Assembly (NCBI GenBank): GCA_045617505.1
Contig: JAZLIS010000113.1
Location: 1 to 22,912, forward strand
DNA length: 22,912 bases
Source of the DNA: Cacconaster sp045617505
Lineage (GTDB): Bacteria > Bacteroidota > Bacteroidia > Bacteroidales > UBA932
Reading direction: 5' to 3'
In this document: positions 1 to 6,179 of the stretch, in pieces
Position numbering within the stretch: the stretch's first letter is position 1
How the letters are laid out: the number at the start of each line of letters is the position of its first letter
Made by a program: the position numbers and the translations under genes
The notes under the pieces: generated by a model
What the model was told of the DNA's origin: nothing
The model's database searches: none
The model's input: the letters and a program-made list of their open reading frames with translations, nothing else

Positions 1-204
1 AAGGCCGGAGTGGACCCGTCGGAGGCCATAGTTGTGGAGAACGCTCCTATGGGCGTACACGCCGCGCACACGGCCGGCTGCCGTGTCATTGCCGTCAACA
101 CGGGTCCTCTGCCTGATTCCTCCCTTCTGAACGAAGGAGCGGACTTCCTGTTCCACACGATGGCGGAACTTTCCGAAAACATAGGAGATATCATACGCAG
201 ATGA
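1..204 (+). CDS. HAD-family hydrolase (phosphatase/phosphoglucomutase-like), 3' fragment
   Basis: Only the last 67 codons are in the window; the reading frame is open from base 1, so the gene starts outside. The fragment carries the C-terminal part of a Rossmann-like HAD fold: VVENAPMGV is the form of HAD motif IV that normally supplies the acidic Mg2+ ligands, followed by AAHTAGCRVIAVNTGPLP, typical of subfamily IA enzymes such as beta-phosphoglucomutase and related sugar-phosphate phosphatases. The nucleophile aspartate and cap domain are off-window, so the substrate cannot be inferred. The stop codon overlaps the ATG of the next reading frame (ATGA), which suggests that the two were translationally coupled. 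Family call is firm; specificity unknown. Confidence 0.8.
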   Translation, partial: KAGVDPSEAIVVENAPMGVHAAHTAGCRVIAVNTGPLPDSSLLNEGADFLFHTMAELSENIGDIIRR

Positions 205-275
205 AACGCATAGCAGTACTTACCGGAGCCACTTCCGGTATGAAAACTTTTCTTTTCCTTGCAGCTGACCCTTAA
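201..275 (+). pseudogene. Truncated start of a short-chain dehydrogenase/reductase (SDR)
   Basis: An ATG overlapping the preceding stop (ATGA) opens a frame reading MKRIAVLTGATSG, an excellent match to the first beta strand and the TGxxxGIG nucleotide-binding loop of SDR oxidoreductases. The expected Ile-Gly then fails to appear: the frame continues with MKTFLFLAADP and stops after 24 codons. Homology is therefore lost at about base 240. I infer that the body of the gene was removed by a deletion or rearrangement, or that this is an assembly junction. A functional 24-residue peptide cannot be excluded but seems unlikely. Confidence 0.6.
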
Positions 276-279
276 TATA

Positions 280-322
280 TAGAAATCAGGCAGCTACTTG
301 ATTTGTAACTGCCTGATTTCTA
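280..322. terminator. Strong hairpin between the dehydrogenase stub and the tRNA unit
   Basis: A 14-bp perfect inverted repeat (arms 280-293 and 309-322) surrounds a 15-base loop. It lies just past the 3' end of the minus-strand tRNA pair and also after the plus-strand HAD/SDR remnant. On the plus strand it is followed by AAGGTTTTATTT, a weak T-rich tail; on the minus strand the tail is ATATATTAAG. It could terminate one or both convergent units. The poor T tracts make the direction uncertain. Confidence 0.5.
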
Positions 323-332
323 AGGTTTTATT

Positions 333-409
333 TGGTAGCGGGACCCAGGATTGAACTGGGGACCTCATGATTATGAATCATGCGCTCTAACCAGCTGAGC
401 TATCCCGCC
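333..409 (-). tRNA. tRNA-Met (anticodon CAT), CCA encoded
   Basis: The minus strand folds into a full cloverleaf: acceptor stem GGCGGGA/TCCCGCT with a G1-U72 wobble, D arm GCTC/GAGC, anticodon stem CATGA/TCATG around loop TTCATAA, T arm CCCAG/CTGGG with loop TTCAATC, discriminator A and an encoded CCA. The anticodon is CAT. The 1-72 pair and overall sequence fit an elongator methionine tRNA rather than the initiator; a tRNA-Ile with lysidine-modified CAT cannot be ruled out by eye. It follows tRNA-Gln by 6 bases and probably shares its transcript. Confidence 0.92.
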
Positions 410-415
410 TTAAAG

Positions 416-486
416 TTGAGGTAGACGGATTCGAACCGCCACTAAGAGGACCAGAATCTCTTGTGCTGCCATTACACCATACCTCA
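416..486 (-). tRNA. tRNA-Gln (anticodon CTG)
   Basis: The minus strand gives a 71-base cloverleaf: acceptor TGAGGTA/TACCTCA, D stem GTGT/GCAC, anticodon stem AGAGA/CCTCT with loop TTCTGGT, T stem GGCGG/CCGTC with loop TTCGAAT, and discriminator A. The anticodon CTG reads CAG (Gln). The U1-A72 closing pair is characteristic of glutamine tRNAs. No CCA is encoded, unlike the neighbouring tRNA-Met. The innermost anticodon-stem pair (31-39) is an A-C mismatch, which is unusual. It is the first gene of the two-tRNA unit. Confidence 0.9.
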
Positions 487-495
487 TCGGGCCTG

Positions 496-526
496 CAAAG
501 GTAGAAAAAAAACTTATGCAAACAAA
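496..526 (-). promoter_or_regulatory. Bacteroidetes-type promoter of the tRNA-Gln/tRNA-Met unit
   Basis: On the minus strand a perfect -7 element TACCTTTG (503-496) lies 19 bases downstream of TTTG (526-523), matching the Bacteroidetes sigma-factor consensus TTTG-N19-21-TAnnTTTG. Transcription would begin a few bases before tRNA-Gln at 486. The upstream TTTG sits inside the T tract of the acyl carrier protein terminator. Confidence 0.8.
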
Positions 527-550
527 AAAAGCGACTAAAATTTAGCCGCT
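523..550 (-). terminator. Rho-independent terminator after the acyl carrier protein gene
   Basis: The minus strand reads AGCGGCTAAA-TTTTAGTCGCT (550-530), a hairpin with one G-T wobble, followed by seven T (529-523). It sits 21 bases after the stop of the gene ending at 572. A T run also follows on the plus strand, so it may work in both directions. Confidence 0.8.
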
Positions 551-571
551 TTTTTACATTGCCTTTTTTGA

Positions 572-814
572 TTACGCGCAATGACTCTGGACGAACTCAC
601 AGAATTGTGACATTGTCTGAATAGTATTGAATTCCTTGGGGTCCATCTTGAATCCGAAAGTGTCTTCGACAAAGACAACGACATCAACGACTTCCAGACT
701 GCCTATTCCCATATCGTCCTTGAGCTTGGATTCAGGGAAAATCATATCTTCCTCTACTTCAAGTTCGTCAATGAGGAAAGCTTTGATTTTTGTTTCAACT
801 TCTTGTAATGTCAT
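572..814 (-). CDS. Acyl carrier protein (phosphopantetheine-binding)
   Basis: An 80-residue acidic protein with the acyl carrier protein fold. The phosphopantetheine attachment site is Ser39 in MGIGSLEVVD, followed by the acidic helix II VVFVEDTFGF that docks partner enzymes. The usual DSL triad reads GSL here. I chose ATG at 814: the longer frame needs a TTG at 832 and would add six untypical residues, while 80 residues is normal for the family. A promoter lies about 50 bases upstream and a terminator follows, so the gene is monocistronic. No ketosynthase or other fatty-acid gene is adjacent. It is probably a specialised carrier rather than the housekeeping AcpP, which usually neighbours fabF; that part is inference. 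Confidence 0.85.
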   Translation of the reverse strand: MTLQEVETKIKAFLIDELEVEEDMIFPESKLKDDMGIGSLEVVDVVVFVEDTFGFKMDPKEFNTIQTMSQFCEFVQSHCA

Positions 815-860
815 AGTATAGGTAGATTTCAAATATGTATAATGTTCGTGATATTCGGAG

Positions 861-890
861 CAAAGGTAGTAAAAAAAAACTTATTACAAA
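861..890 (-). promoter_or_regulatory. Promoter of the acyl carrier protein gene
   Basis: The minus strand has TACCTTTG (868-861) as -7 element and TTTG (890-887) 18 bases upstream, close to the Bacteroidetes consensus. The predicted start near 855 leaves a leader of about 40 bases before the ATG at 814. Its upstream TTTG is the end of an eight-T run that may also terminate the preceding gene. Confidence 0.75.
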
Positions 891-934
891 AAAAACTGAG
901 GACAAGGCCTGCGTCATTCGGCCAGACACCTGTC
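888..934 (-). terminator. Possible terminator of the metallochaperone unit
   Basis: On the minus strand GACAGG (934-929) can pair with CCTTGTC (907-901, one bulged base), with GGCC/GGCC inside, followed five bases later by eight T (895-888). The stem includes the last codons of the gene ending at 914. The T run is convincing but the stem is imperfect, so confidence is low. Confidence 0.35.
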
Positions 935-2050
935 AAGAGCCCGCTCAATGGCTTTTCTGTCCATATTATGACCGATGAATACGATTTTCTGCATTCTGTC
1001 TCCATAGATGTCATCCCAGTCCGCGGATAAGGAACTGTCCCGTTCGAGCATGTCGTTGAGTTCGGTCGGGGGCATTGTCGCGTACCAGTCTCCGACGTTT
1101 CTCATTGAGAACTGCTTGCCGGCCTGTTCAAAGAGATAGCAGGTGTCGAACTCCTCGCTGAAATAACAGATTCCCTTGGTTCTGATTACGGATGCGGGCC
1201 AGTGCTTCGCCACGAAATTGTCGAAGGCGTTTAGGTCGAGCGGCTGCCGTCTGTAATATACGAAAGTCCCGATGCCGTATTCATCGGCCTCTCCTTCCTC
1301 ATCGTGCTCGTGTTCGTGATGTCCTTCGACCTCTTTTATCCACCTCGCGGATGTGGCGACCTTCTCGAAATTGAAGAGTCCGGTGTTCAGAATCAGGTCG
1401 AAATCCACGTCGCCGTAGTCGCAGCAGATGATTTCCGCTTCCGGCTGGATGGTGCGGATAATTCTGATTATCCGCTCTCTCTCCTCTGCCGTTACCTCGG
1501 ATACCTTGTTGAGAAGTATTTTGTTGCAGAATTCCATCTGCTGTATCACAAGACTTTGGATATCTTCGTCATCTATGTCTTTCCGAGTCAGGTCATCGCC
1601 GCATCCGAATTCATCTTTCATACGCAGTGCATCAACCACTGTCACGATGCTGTCGAGCCTGACCGGGCCATCCTTGGCTAGCATAGGATATATTGAGGGA
1701 ATGGAGCAGATAGTCTGTGCGATTGGCTCCGGCTCACAGATCCCGCTGGCTTCAATCACGATGTAATCGAACTTGTCAAGCACGGCTATTCCGTGCAGCT
1801 GCTCTATCAGGTCGGTCTTCAGCGTGCAGCAGATACACCCGTTCTGCAGGGCAATGAGATTTTCATCTTGCTTGCCTACAATACCTTCTTTCTGAATGAG
1901 GTCTGCGTCTATGTTGACCTCTCCTATGTCGTTTACGATGACGGCGAAACGGATTCCCCTCCTATTCGCCAGTATTTTGTTGAGAAGCGTGGTTTTCCCG
2001 CTTCCGAGATAACCTGTCAGAAGCAGGATGGGTAATTCTTTTTTATTCAT
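914..2050 (-). CDS. G3E-family GTPase, CobW/ZNG1-type metallochaperone
   Basis: A 378-residue protein of the CobW/YjiA/ZNG1 branch of the G3E P-loop GTPases, which use GTP hydrolysis to deliver metal ions, usually zinc, to client enzymes in the cytosol. Visible features are the Walker A loop GYLGSGKTT (about 13-21), the metal-binding CICC motif (about 72-75) in NGCICCTL, the IEASGICEP switch region (about 100-109), a base-recognition LNKVSEV, a histidine/acid-rich linker GHHEHEHDEE near 244-253 that could bind metal, and a C-terminal CobW_C domain ending GDRMQKIVFIGHNMD. The ATG lies inside the end of the upstream phosphoesterase gene (8-base overlap), implying translational coupling. I see no Zur-like operator in the unit's promoter. 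Client protein unknown. Confidence 0.9.
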   Translation of the reverse strand: MNKKELPILLLTGYLGSGKTTLLNKILANRRGIRFAVIVNDIGEVNIDADLIQKEGIVGKQDENLIALQNGCICCTLKTDLIEQLHGIAVLDKFDYIVIEASGICEPEPIAQTICSIPSIYPMLAKDGPVRLDSIVTVVDALRMKDEFGCGDDLTRKDIDDEDIQSLVIQQMEFCNKILLNKVSEVTAEERERIIRIIRTIQPEAEIICCDYGDVDFDLILNTGLFNFEKVATSARWIKEVEGHHEHEHDEEGEADEYGIGTFVYYRRQPLDLNAFDNFVAKHWPASVIRTKGICYFSEEFDTCYLFEQAGKQFSMRNVGDWYATMPPTELNDMLERDSSLSADWDDIYGDRMQKIVFIGHNMDRKAIERALDRCLAE

Positions 2051-2543
2051 AGTTTCTGGGCCATTCGCCCACCTCCATGTCTTTCAATTTTCCTCCCTCA
2101 ATGCGGAAACGCAGTGCGGTACGCACAAGGTGGAAGCCCTGCAGTCCGCAGGCACCCGGATTGAGGACCATCATATTGTAATGTCTGTCGTTCATCACTT
2201 TCAGAATATGGGAATGTCCGCAGACGAAGATATCGGGGCGGTGTGCCTCTATCAATCTGACCGCTCTATAATCATATCGTCCCGGATATCCCCCGATATG
2301 GGTCATCAGAATCTTGAGCCCCTGAATTTCAATTGCCTGAGCTACCGGGTAGTCAATCCTGACATCCTGACCGTCACAATTGCCGTGAACACCGATCAGG
2401 GGTTTGAATGAGGATATTTCCGCGGCGGTCGAAGCACTTCCGAAATCACCGGCGTGCCATATCACATCGACGGGCTCAAGGAATTTTCTGACCCGGTCGT
2501 CGAAATGGCAGTGTGTGTCGGATATCAGACCAATGTATGCCAT
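2043..2543 (-). CDS. YfcE/MJ0936-type metallophosphoesterase
   Basis: A 166-residue calcineurin-like phosphoesterase consisting of only the catalytic domain. All metal-binding blocks are present: SDTH (D9, H11), HAGD (H30, D33), GNCD (54-57), THIG (H82) and GHSH (109-112). The family hydrolyses phosphodiesters with two divalent metals; E. coli YfcE is active on artificial substrates, and the natural substrate of this group is generally unknown. It is the middle gene of a minus-strand unit, 14 bases after the SIMPL gene and overlapping the GTPase gene by 8 bases. The pairing of a two-metal enzyme with a metallochaperone gene is suggestive but does not prove a link. Confidence 0.88.
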   Translation of the reverse strand: MAYIGLISDTHCHFDDRVRKFLEPVDVIWHAGDFGSASTAAEISSFKPLIGVHGNCDGQDVRIDYPVAQAIEIQGLKILMTHIGGYPGRYDYRAVRLIEAHRPDIFVCGHSHILKVMNDRHYNMMVLNPGACGLQGFHLVRTALRFRIEGGKLKDMEVGEWPRNYE

Positions 2544-2557
2544 CGCGGAGGAACTTG

Positions 2558-3259
2558 TCAGTTGTTCAGGTAATAAATCACGTTGGTCACCACTCTCACT
2601 TTCTTTATGTGAGGGGTGTTGCTGTCCCGGTCAGTTATGGTGAAGGTACCCTGTGAGGCCTGCTTGATTTTGCCGAGGCTGCTTTCCGAGTCCTTTGCGA
2701 ATTTCTGAGCCACTTCCCTGGCATTCTTCGTGGCCTCCTCTATCATTTCCGGCTTTATGTCGTTGAGGGCCTCGAATGAGAATTCGCTCTTGGTGTCCCA
2801 GTCGTTTTCCAGAGTGATGCCGCTTTTTATCAGTTCCATCTGCTGCCCCATCAGTTCGAGGATGCTGTCAACTTCCTTTGAGGAGACGGTGACGGTGCAT
2901 TTGGCGACATAGCGGAACGTGCGCTCGTTGTTGCCGTACTCCTGGGTATATTTGTCGGATATGGTCGGGATGGCGATGCTGATTTCTCCTCTGGAGATAC
3001 CTCCTTTTGTAAGAAATGCAGTGACAGATTCAGTTCTGGTGCGGATTTCGGAATAGATGACATTCAAGTCGTTGCCCACCACCTTGAAAGTCATCGGCCA
3101 TACCACGCGGTCGGCCTTGACCTCTCTTTCGCAGAGGCCCTTGACGTTTACGGTCCTGTCGTATGACTTGAATTTTCCGGCAGTGCGGGGAAGCATACAC
3201 CCCAAAACAATGAGTCCGACCATTATTGCCAGACCGGAAAAGACTCTTGATTTGTCCAT
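2558..3259 (-). CDS. SIMPL (DUF541) domain envelope protein
   Basis: A 233-residue protein with an N-terminal hydrophobic anchor (about residues 7-22, SGLAIMVGLIVLGCML) followed by a SIMPL/DUF541 domain: VNVKGLCEREVKADRVVWP and GNDL are typical of the Bacteroidetes members, and helices with KNAREVAQKFA follow. LGC in the anchor vaguely resembles a lipobox, but the order of residues is not ideal. The protein should face the periplasm; no enzymatic activity is established for the family. ATG at 3259 is preferred, because the longer frame starts at a TTG (3289) that lies inside the -7 promoter element and could not be transcribed. First gene of a three-gene unit. Confidence 0.85.
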   Translation of the reverse strand: MDKSRVFSGLAIMVGLIVLGCMLPRTAGKFKSYDRTVNVKGLCEREVKADRVVWPMTFKVVGNDLNVIYSEIRTRTESVTAFLTKGGISRGEISIAIPTISDKYTQEYGNNERTFRYVAKCTVTVSSKEVDSILELMGQQMELIKSGITLENDWDTKSEFSFEALNDIKPEMIEEATKNAREVAQKFAKDSESSLGKIKQASQGTFTITDRDSNTPHIKKVRVVTNVIYYLNN

Positions 3260-3270
3260 AAAATTCAATA

Positions 3271-3303
3271 TTTGGTATTGTTCGGGCAAAAGTACTAACT
3301 TTA
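3271..3303 (+). promoter_or_regulatory. Probable promoter of the rsmE-gltX-rpiB-truB unit
   Basis: On the plus strand TTTG (3271-3274) is followed after 21 bases by TAACTTTA (3296-3303), which matches TAnnTTTG at all but the last base. It interleaves with the minus-strand promoter at 3287-3318, so the two divergent units should compete for polymerase. Confidence 0.5.
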
Positions 3304-3318
3304 TGCCAGATATTCAAA
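3287..3318 (-). promoter_or_regulatory. Promoter of the SIMPL-phosphoesterase-GTPase unit
   Basis: The minus strand carries TACTTTTG (3294-3287), a perfect TAnnTTTG -7 element, and TTTG (3318-3315) 20 bases upstream. The predicted start near 3281 gives a leader of about 20 bases before the ATG at 3259. It rules out the longer TTG start of the first gene. Confidence 0.8.
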
Positions 3319-3334
3319 CCGGATTTCTGATACG

Positions 3335-4066
3335 ATGGAACTGTTTTATTCAAGAGACATATCGTCCGGAGGGGACATTCTGGATGAGCAGGAGTCGGCT
3401 CACTGCGTGAAGGTCCTCAGACACAGGGCGGGGGATTCGATAAATGTGATAGACGGAAAAAGCCGGCTGTACAGATGCACTCTGACTGATGACAACCCCA
3501 AGCGGGTACGCTTTTCCGTGGATGAATGCATTGAGGGGTACGGAAGTCATCCGTATCATCTTCATATGGCTGTGGCCCCGCCCAAGAATATGGACCGTTT
3601 TGAGTGGTTTGCGGAAAAATCCACTGAAATAGGAGTGGATGAGATTACTCCTCTGTTCGGGGATTATTCCGAAAGGAGGGTCTTCAAGCCGGAAAGGGTG
3701 GAAAGACTGCTTGTCAGTGCCGCCAAGCAGTCGCACAAGGGTGCCATCCCTGTCCTTCACACTCCTGCTGCGGTAAGGGAGTTTATATGTGCCACGGCGG
3801 ATTCGCCCTCATTGAAGATTGTCTGCTATTGCGATGACGTTCCGGGGTTTGCCTTTACCAAATCGGAACTTACCGATTATCTCAGAACATCTGAAAGCCG
3901 GGACATTATCGTGATGATAGGGCCGGAAGGCGATTTTTCCCGTGGAGAGATAGAGGCCGCCGTCGCAGCCGGATGGAAAGTGGCTTCCCTGGGAGAAAGC
4001 CGGTTGAGAATAGAAACCGCCGCGGTTGTAGCAACCGCCGCGGTATATCTTGAAAGAAGCCGTTGA
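3335..4066 (+). CDS. rsmE: 16S rRNA (uracil-1498-N3)-methyltransferase RsmE
   Basis: A 243-residue SPOUT-class methyltransferase that uses S-adenosylmethionine to methylate N3 of U1498 in the decoding region of 16S rRNA. The N-terminal PUA-like RNA-binding part includes HCVKVLRHRAGD (23-34). The C-terminal trefoil-knot domain carries the family signatures IGPEGDFS (195-202) and LGESRLRIETA (219-229), which form the cofactor pocket, and KSTEIGV (95-101) and AAKQS (129-133). Length is normal. ATG at 3335 begins the usual MELFYS start. It is first in a plus-strand unit, 107 bases before gltX, with the predicted promoter about 30 bases upstream. Confidence 0.95.
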   Translation: MELFYSRDISSGGDILDEQESAHCVKVLRHRAGDSINVIDGKSRLYRCTLTDDNPKRVRFSVDECIEGYGSHPYHLHMAVAPPKNMDRFEWFAEKSTEIGVDEITPLFGDYSERRVFKPERVERLLVSAAKQSHKGAIPVLHTPAAVREFICATADSPSLKIVCYCDDVPGFAFTKSELTDYLRTSESRDIIVMIGPEGDFSRGEIEAAVAAGWKVASLGESRLRIETAAVVATAAVYLERSR

Positions 4067-4173
4067 TTCCGGTGTCAGCTCAAAATGGTTTCTCAGAAAA
4101 ACAGACTATTACCGATTTTACATCAGAATTACCATATTTTTCCCTAATTTCGCAATCTCACAAAAGACAAATT

Positions 4174-5727
4174 ATGGAAAGAAAGAGACGAGTAAGATTT
4201 GCACCGAGTCCGACAGGCCCTCTCCATATGGGAGGCGTCCGTACAGCACTGTACAACTATCTTTTTGCAAAACAGGCGGGGGGCGATTTTGTCCTTCGTA
4301 TTGAAGATACCGATTCCCAGAGATTTGTGCCCGGGGCCGAAGAATATATAATCGAAGCGCTGAGATGGTGCGGAATATATCCCGACGAAGGTGTGGATGA
4401 GAATGGAAAAGTGGTCGAGGTTCCGTCTGAGCGTCACCCTTATGCTCCGTACCGTCAGAGCCAGAGGCGAGGCATATATCGCAAATATGCAGAACAACTC
4501 GTTGAAGCCGGATATGCCTATTACGCTTTCGACACTCCCGCTGAACTCGCGGCCCTCAGGGCTGAGGCTGAAGCGAGAAAGGAGACTTTCATCTACAATT
4601 GGCAGACAAGGGAGAAGATGCGCAATTCTCTCACTCTGCCGGCGGATGAGGTTTCAAGACTTTTACGGGAGGATACAGGATGGACTATCCGTTTCAAGAT
4701 TCCTGCAGACAGGACCGTTATGATGGATGATCTTATACGCGGACATATAGAAGTCAACAGCGGTACTCTCGATGACAAGGTGTTATGGAAAAGGGCTGAC
4801 GAACTCCCGACATACCATCTGGCAAATATTGTAGATGACCACCTTATGGAGATTACCGAGGTTATCAGGGGCGAGGAATGGCTCCCCTCCCTGCCGCTTC
4901 ACTATCTTCTCTATGAGGCATTCGGTTGGACTGACTCCCAGCCTCGTTTTGCACATCTTTCACTGCTCCTCAAGCCGGACGGAAAGGGCAAGCTGAGCAA
5001 ACGTGACGGTGACAGACTGGGGTTCCCTGTATTTCCTTTGAAATGGGTCAATGCCGAAGGTGAGGTTTCCCGCGGTTACAGGGAAGACGGCTATTATCCT
5101 GAAGCTTTCATCAATATGCTTGCCTTGCTGGGCTGGAATCCGGGGAATGACAGGGAACTTTTCACGGTCGATGAACTGGCCCCCATATTCTCGCTGGATA
5201 GGGTCATCAAGTCAGGGGCCCGCTTCAATGCCGACAAGGCGAAATGGTTCAATCAGGAATATCTTAGGCAGAGACCTCTCGAACAGCTGGTCGCTGATTT
5301 CAAGGCTTGTGCAGGTGAGAAGCTGGACGGTTTTTCTGATGAGTACATATCTGATGTGCTGGAACTCATGAAGGAGAGAGCCCACTTCATCACTGAGATG
5401 TGGGATCTGACTTCATATTTTTTCCGCGCTCCGGAATCATACGACGAAGTTTCCGTTGCAAAATTCTGGAAAGAGGAGGCCAAAGGAGCGATGCCTCAGG
5501 TCAGAACTCTTCTTGCCGGCCTAAAGCCGTTCACAAAGGAAAATATTGAAGAATCTCTTCACGAACTGATAATGTCTGAAGAATGGCCTATGGGAAAGAT
5601 TATGAATTCCCTCAGGCTGTTTCTGGTAGGGGTGTCCAAAGGCCCCGGAGTCGCTGATATGATGGCACTGTTCGGTAAAGAGGAGACATTGTGCAGAATT
5701 GATTATGCTGTGTCGAAACTTATTTGA
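4174..5727 (+). CDS. gltX: Glutamyl-tRNA synthetase
   Basis: A 517-residue class I aminoacyl-tRNA synthetase that charges tRNA-Glu with glutamate. It has the opening RVRFAPSPTGPLHMGG with the HIGH-type motif (HMGG, 18-21), the catalytic fold continuing through RIEDTD, and the KMSKS-type loop KLSKR (273-277) followed by the FPVFPLKW stretch that, from memory, is usual in Bacteroidetes homologues. The C-terminal helical part is the anticodon-binding domain. ATG at 4174 was chosen because the frame upstream of it has no further ATG and only non-conserved sequence, starting from a TTG at 4063. The 107-base gap after rsmE has no convincing promoter: TAATTTCG at 4145-4152 is close to a -7 element but has no TTTG partner. 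Confidence 0.96.
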   Translation: MERKRRVRFAPSPTGPLHMGGVRTALYNYLFAKQAGGDFVLRIEDTDSQRFVPGAEEYIIEALRWCGIYPDEGVDENGKVVEVPSERHPYAPYRQSQRRGIYRKYAEQLVEAGYAYYAFDTPAELAALRAEAEARKETFIYNWQTREKMRNSLTLPADEVSRLLREDTGWTIRFKIPADRTVMMDDLIRGHIEVNSGTLDDKVLWKRADELPTYHLANIVDDHLMEITEVIRGEEWLPSLPLHYLLYEAFGWTDSQPRFAHLSLLLKPDGKGKLSKRDGDRLGFPVFPLKWVNAEGEVSRGYREDGYYPEAFINMLALLGWNPGNDRELFTVDELAPIFSLDRVIKSGARFNADKAKWFNQEYLRQRPLEQLVADFKACAGEKLDGFSDEYISDVLELMKERAHFITEMWDLTSYFFRAPESYDEVSVAKFWKEEAKGAMPQVRTLLAGLKPFTKENIEESLHELIMSEEWPMGKIMNSLRLFLVGVSKGPGVADMMALFGKEETLCRIDYAVSKLI

Positions 5728-5730
5728 AGC

Positions 5731-5736
5731 AGGAGG
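5731..5736 (+). promoter_or_regulatory. Strong Shine-Dalgarno sequence for rpiB
   Basis: AGGAGG lies four bases before the ATG at 5741 and decides the start over an upstream in-frame codon at 5699. Such a full match to the anti-Shine-Dalgarno sequence is uncommon in Bacteroidetes. Confidence 0.75.
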
Positions 5737-5740
5737 TAAT

Positions 5741-6178
5741 ATGATAATAGGAATAGCATCGGATCACGCCGGAGCGACTTACAAGACTGAAATTGCTCGT
5801 TACCTTGCAAGACGGGGTTACGGAATTGTGGATTTCGGAACATATCAGGGGGAGGAGAGCGTGGATTATCCTGATTTTGCTCACGCGCTGGCGGAGGGAA
5901 TCCTTGGCGGTGCGGTAGAGAAGGGTATTGCAATCTGCGGCACAGGAAACGGTATGTCGATGACACTTAACCGTTACCCCGGCATTGTGGCCGGTCTAGC
6001 CTGGAACAGAGCCGTGGCCGGGCTGGTGAAGGCTCACAACAATGCGAATGTGCTTACCCTGCCTGCCAGATTCATTTCATTGGCAACTGCCAGAGCCTGT
6101 GTCAAAATCTGGCTCGAAACCGAGTTCGAAGGCGGACGTCATCTCCGCCGCGTAGCCAAAATCCAGAAGCAGGGCTGA
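5741..6178 (+). CDS. rpiB: Ribose-5-phosphate isomerase B
   Basis: A 145-residue RpiB/LacAB-family sugar isomerase that interconverts ribose 5-phosphate and ribulose 5-phosphate in the non-oxidative pentose phosphate pathway. With the ATG at 5741 the catalytic residues fall at the E. coli positions: SDHAG (7-11), Cys66 in CGTGNG (66-71) and His99 in AHNNANVL. This agreement supports the start, as does the AGGAGG ahead of it. It is encoded 13 bases after gltX and one base before truB, so it is probably cotranscribed with both. RpiB homologues can also act on allose 6-phosphate or related sugars; no sugar-specific neighbours suggest that here. Confidence 0.93.
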   Translation: MIIGIASDHAGATYKTEIARYLARRGYGIVDFGTYQGEESVDYPDFAHALAEGILGGAVEKGIAICGTGNGMSMTLNRYPGIVAGLAWNRAVAGLVKAHNNANVLTLPARFISLATARACVKIWLETEFEGGRHLRRVAKIQKQG

Positions 6179-6179
6179 G

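Noticed and set aside
387..581. 64-codon frame across the tRNA genes
   Set aside because: It overlaps two well-folded tRNAs and a terminator; its apparent protein is a translation of tRNA sequence.
3260..3289. Longer N-terminus for the SIMPL protein from a TTG
   Set aside because: The TTG is part of the promoter's -7 element, so it would not be in the message.
4022..4038. Seven-bp hairpin GCGGTTG-TAG-CAACCGC near the end of rsmE
   Set aside because: It is inside conserved coding sequence (ETAAVVATAAV) and is not followed by a T tract, so it is not a terminator.
4145..4152. TAATTTCG as an internal promoter before gltX
   Set aside because: It differs from TAnnTTTG by one base, but no TTTG lies at 19-21 bases upstream, so support is too weak.
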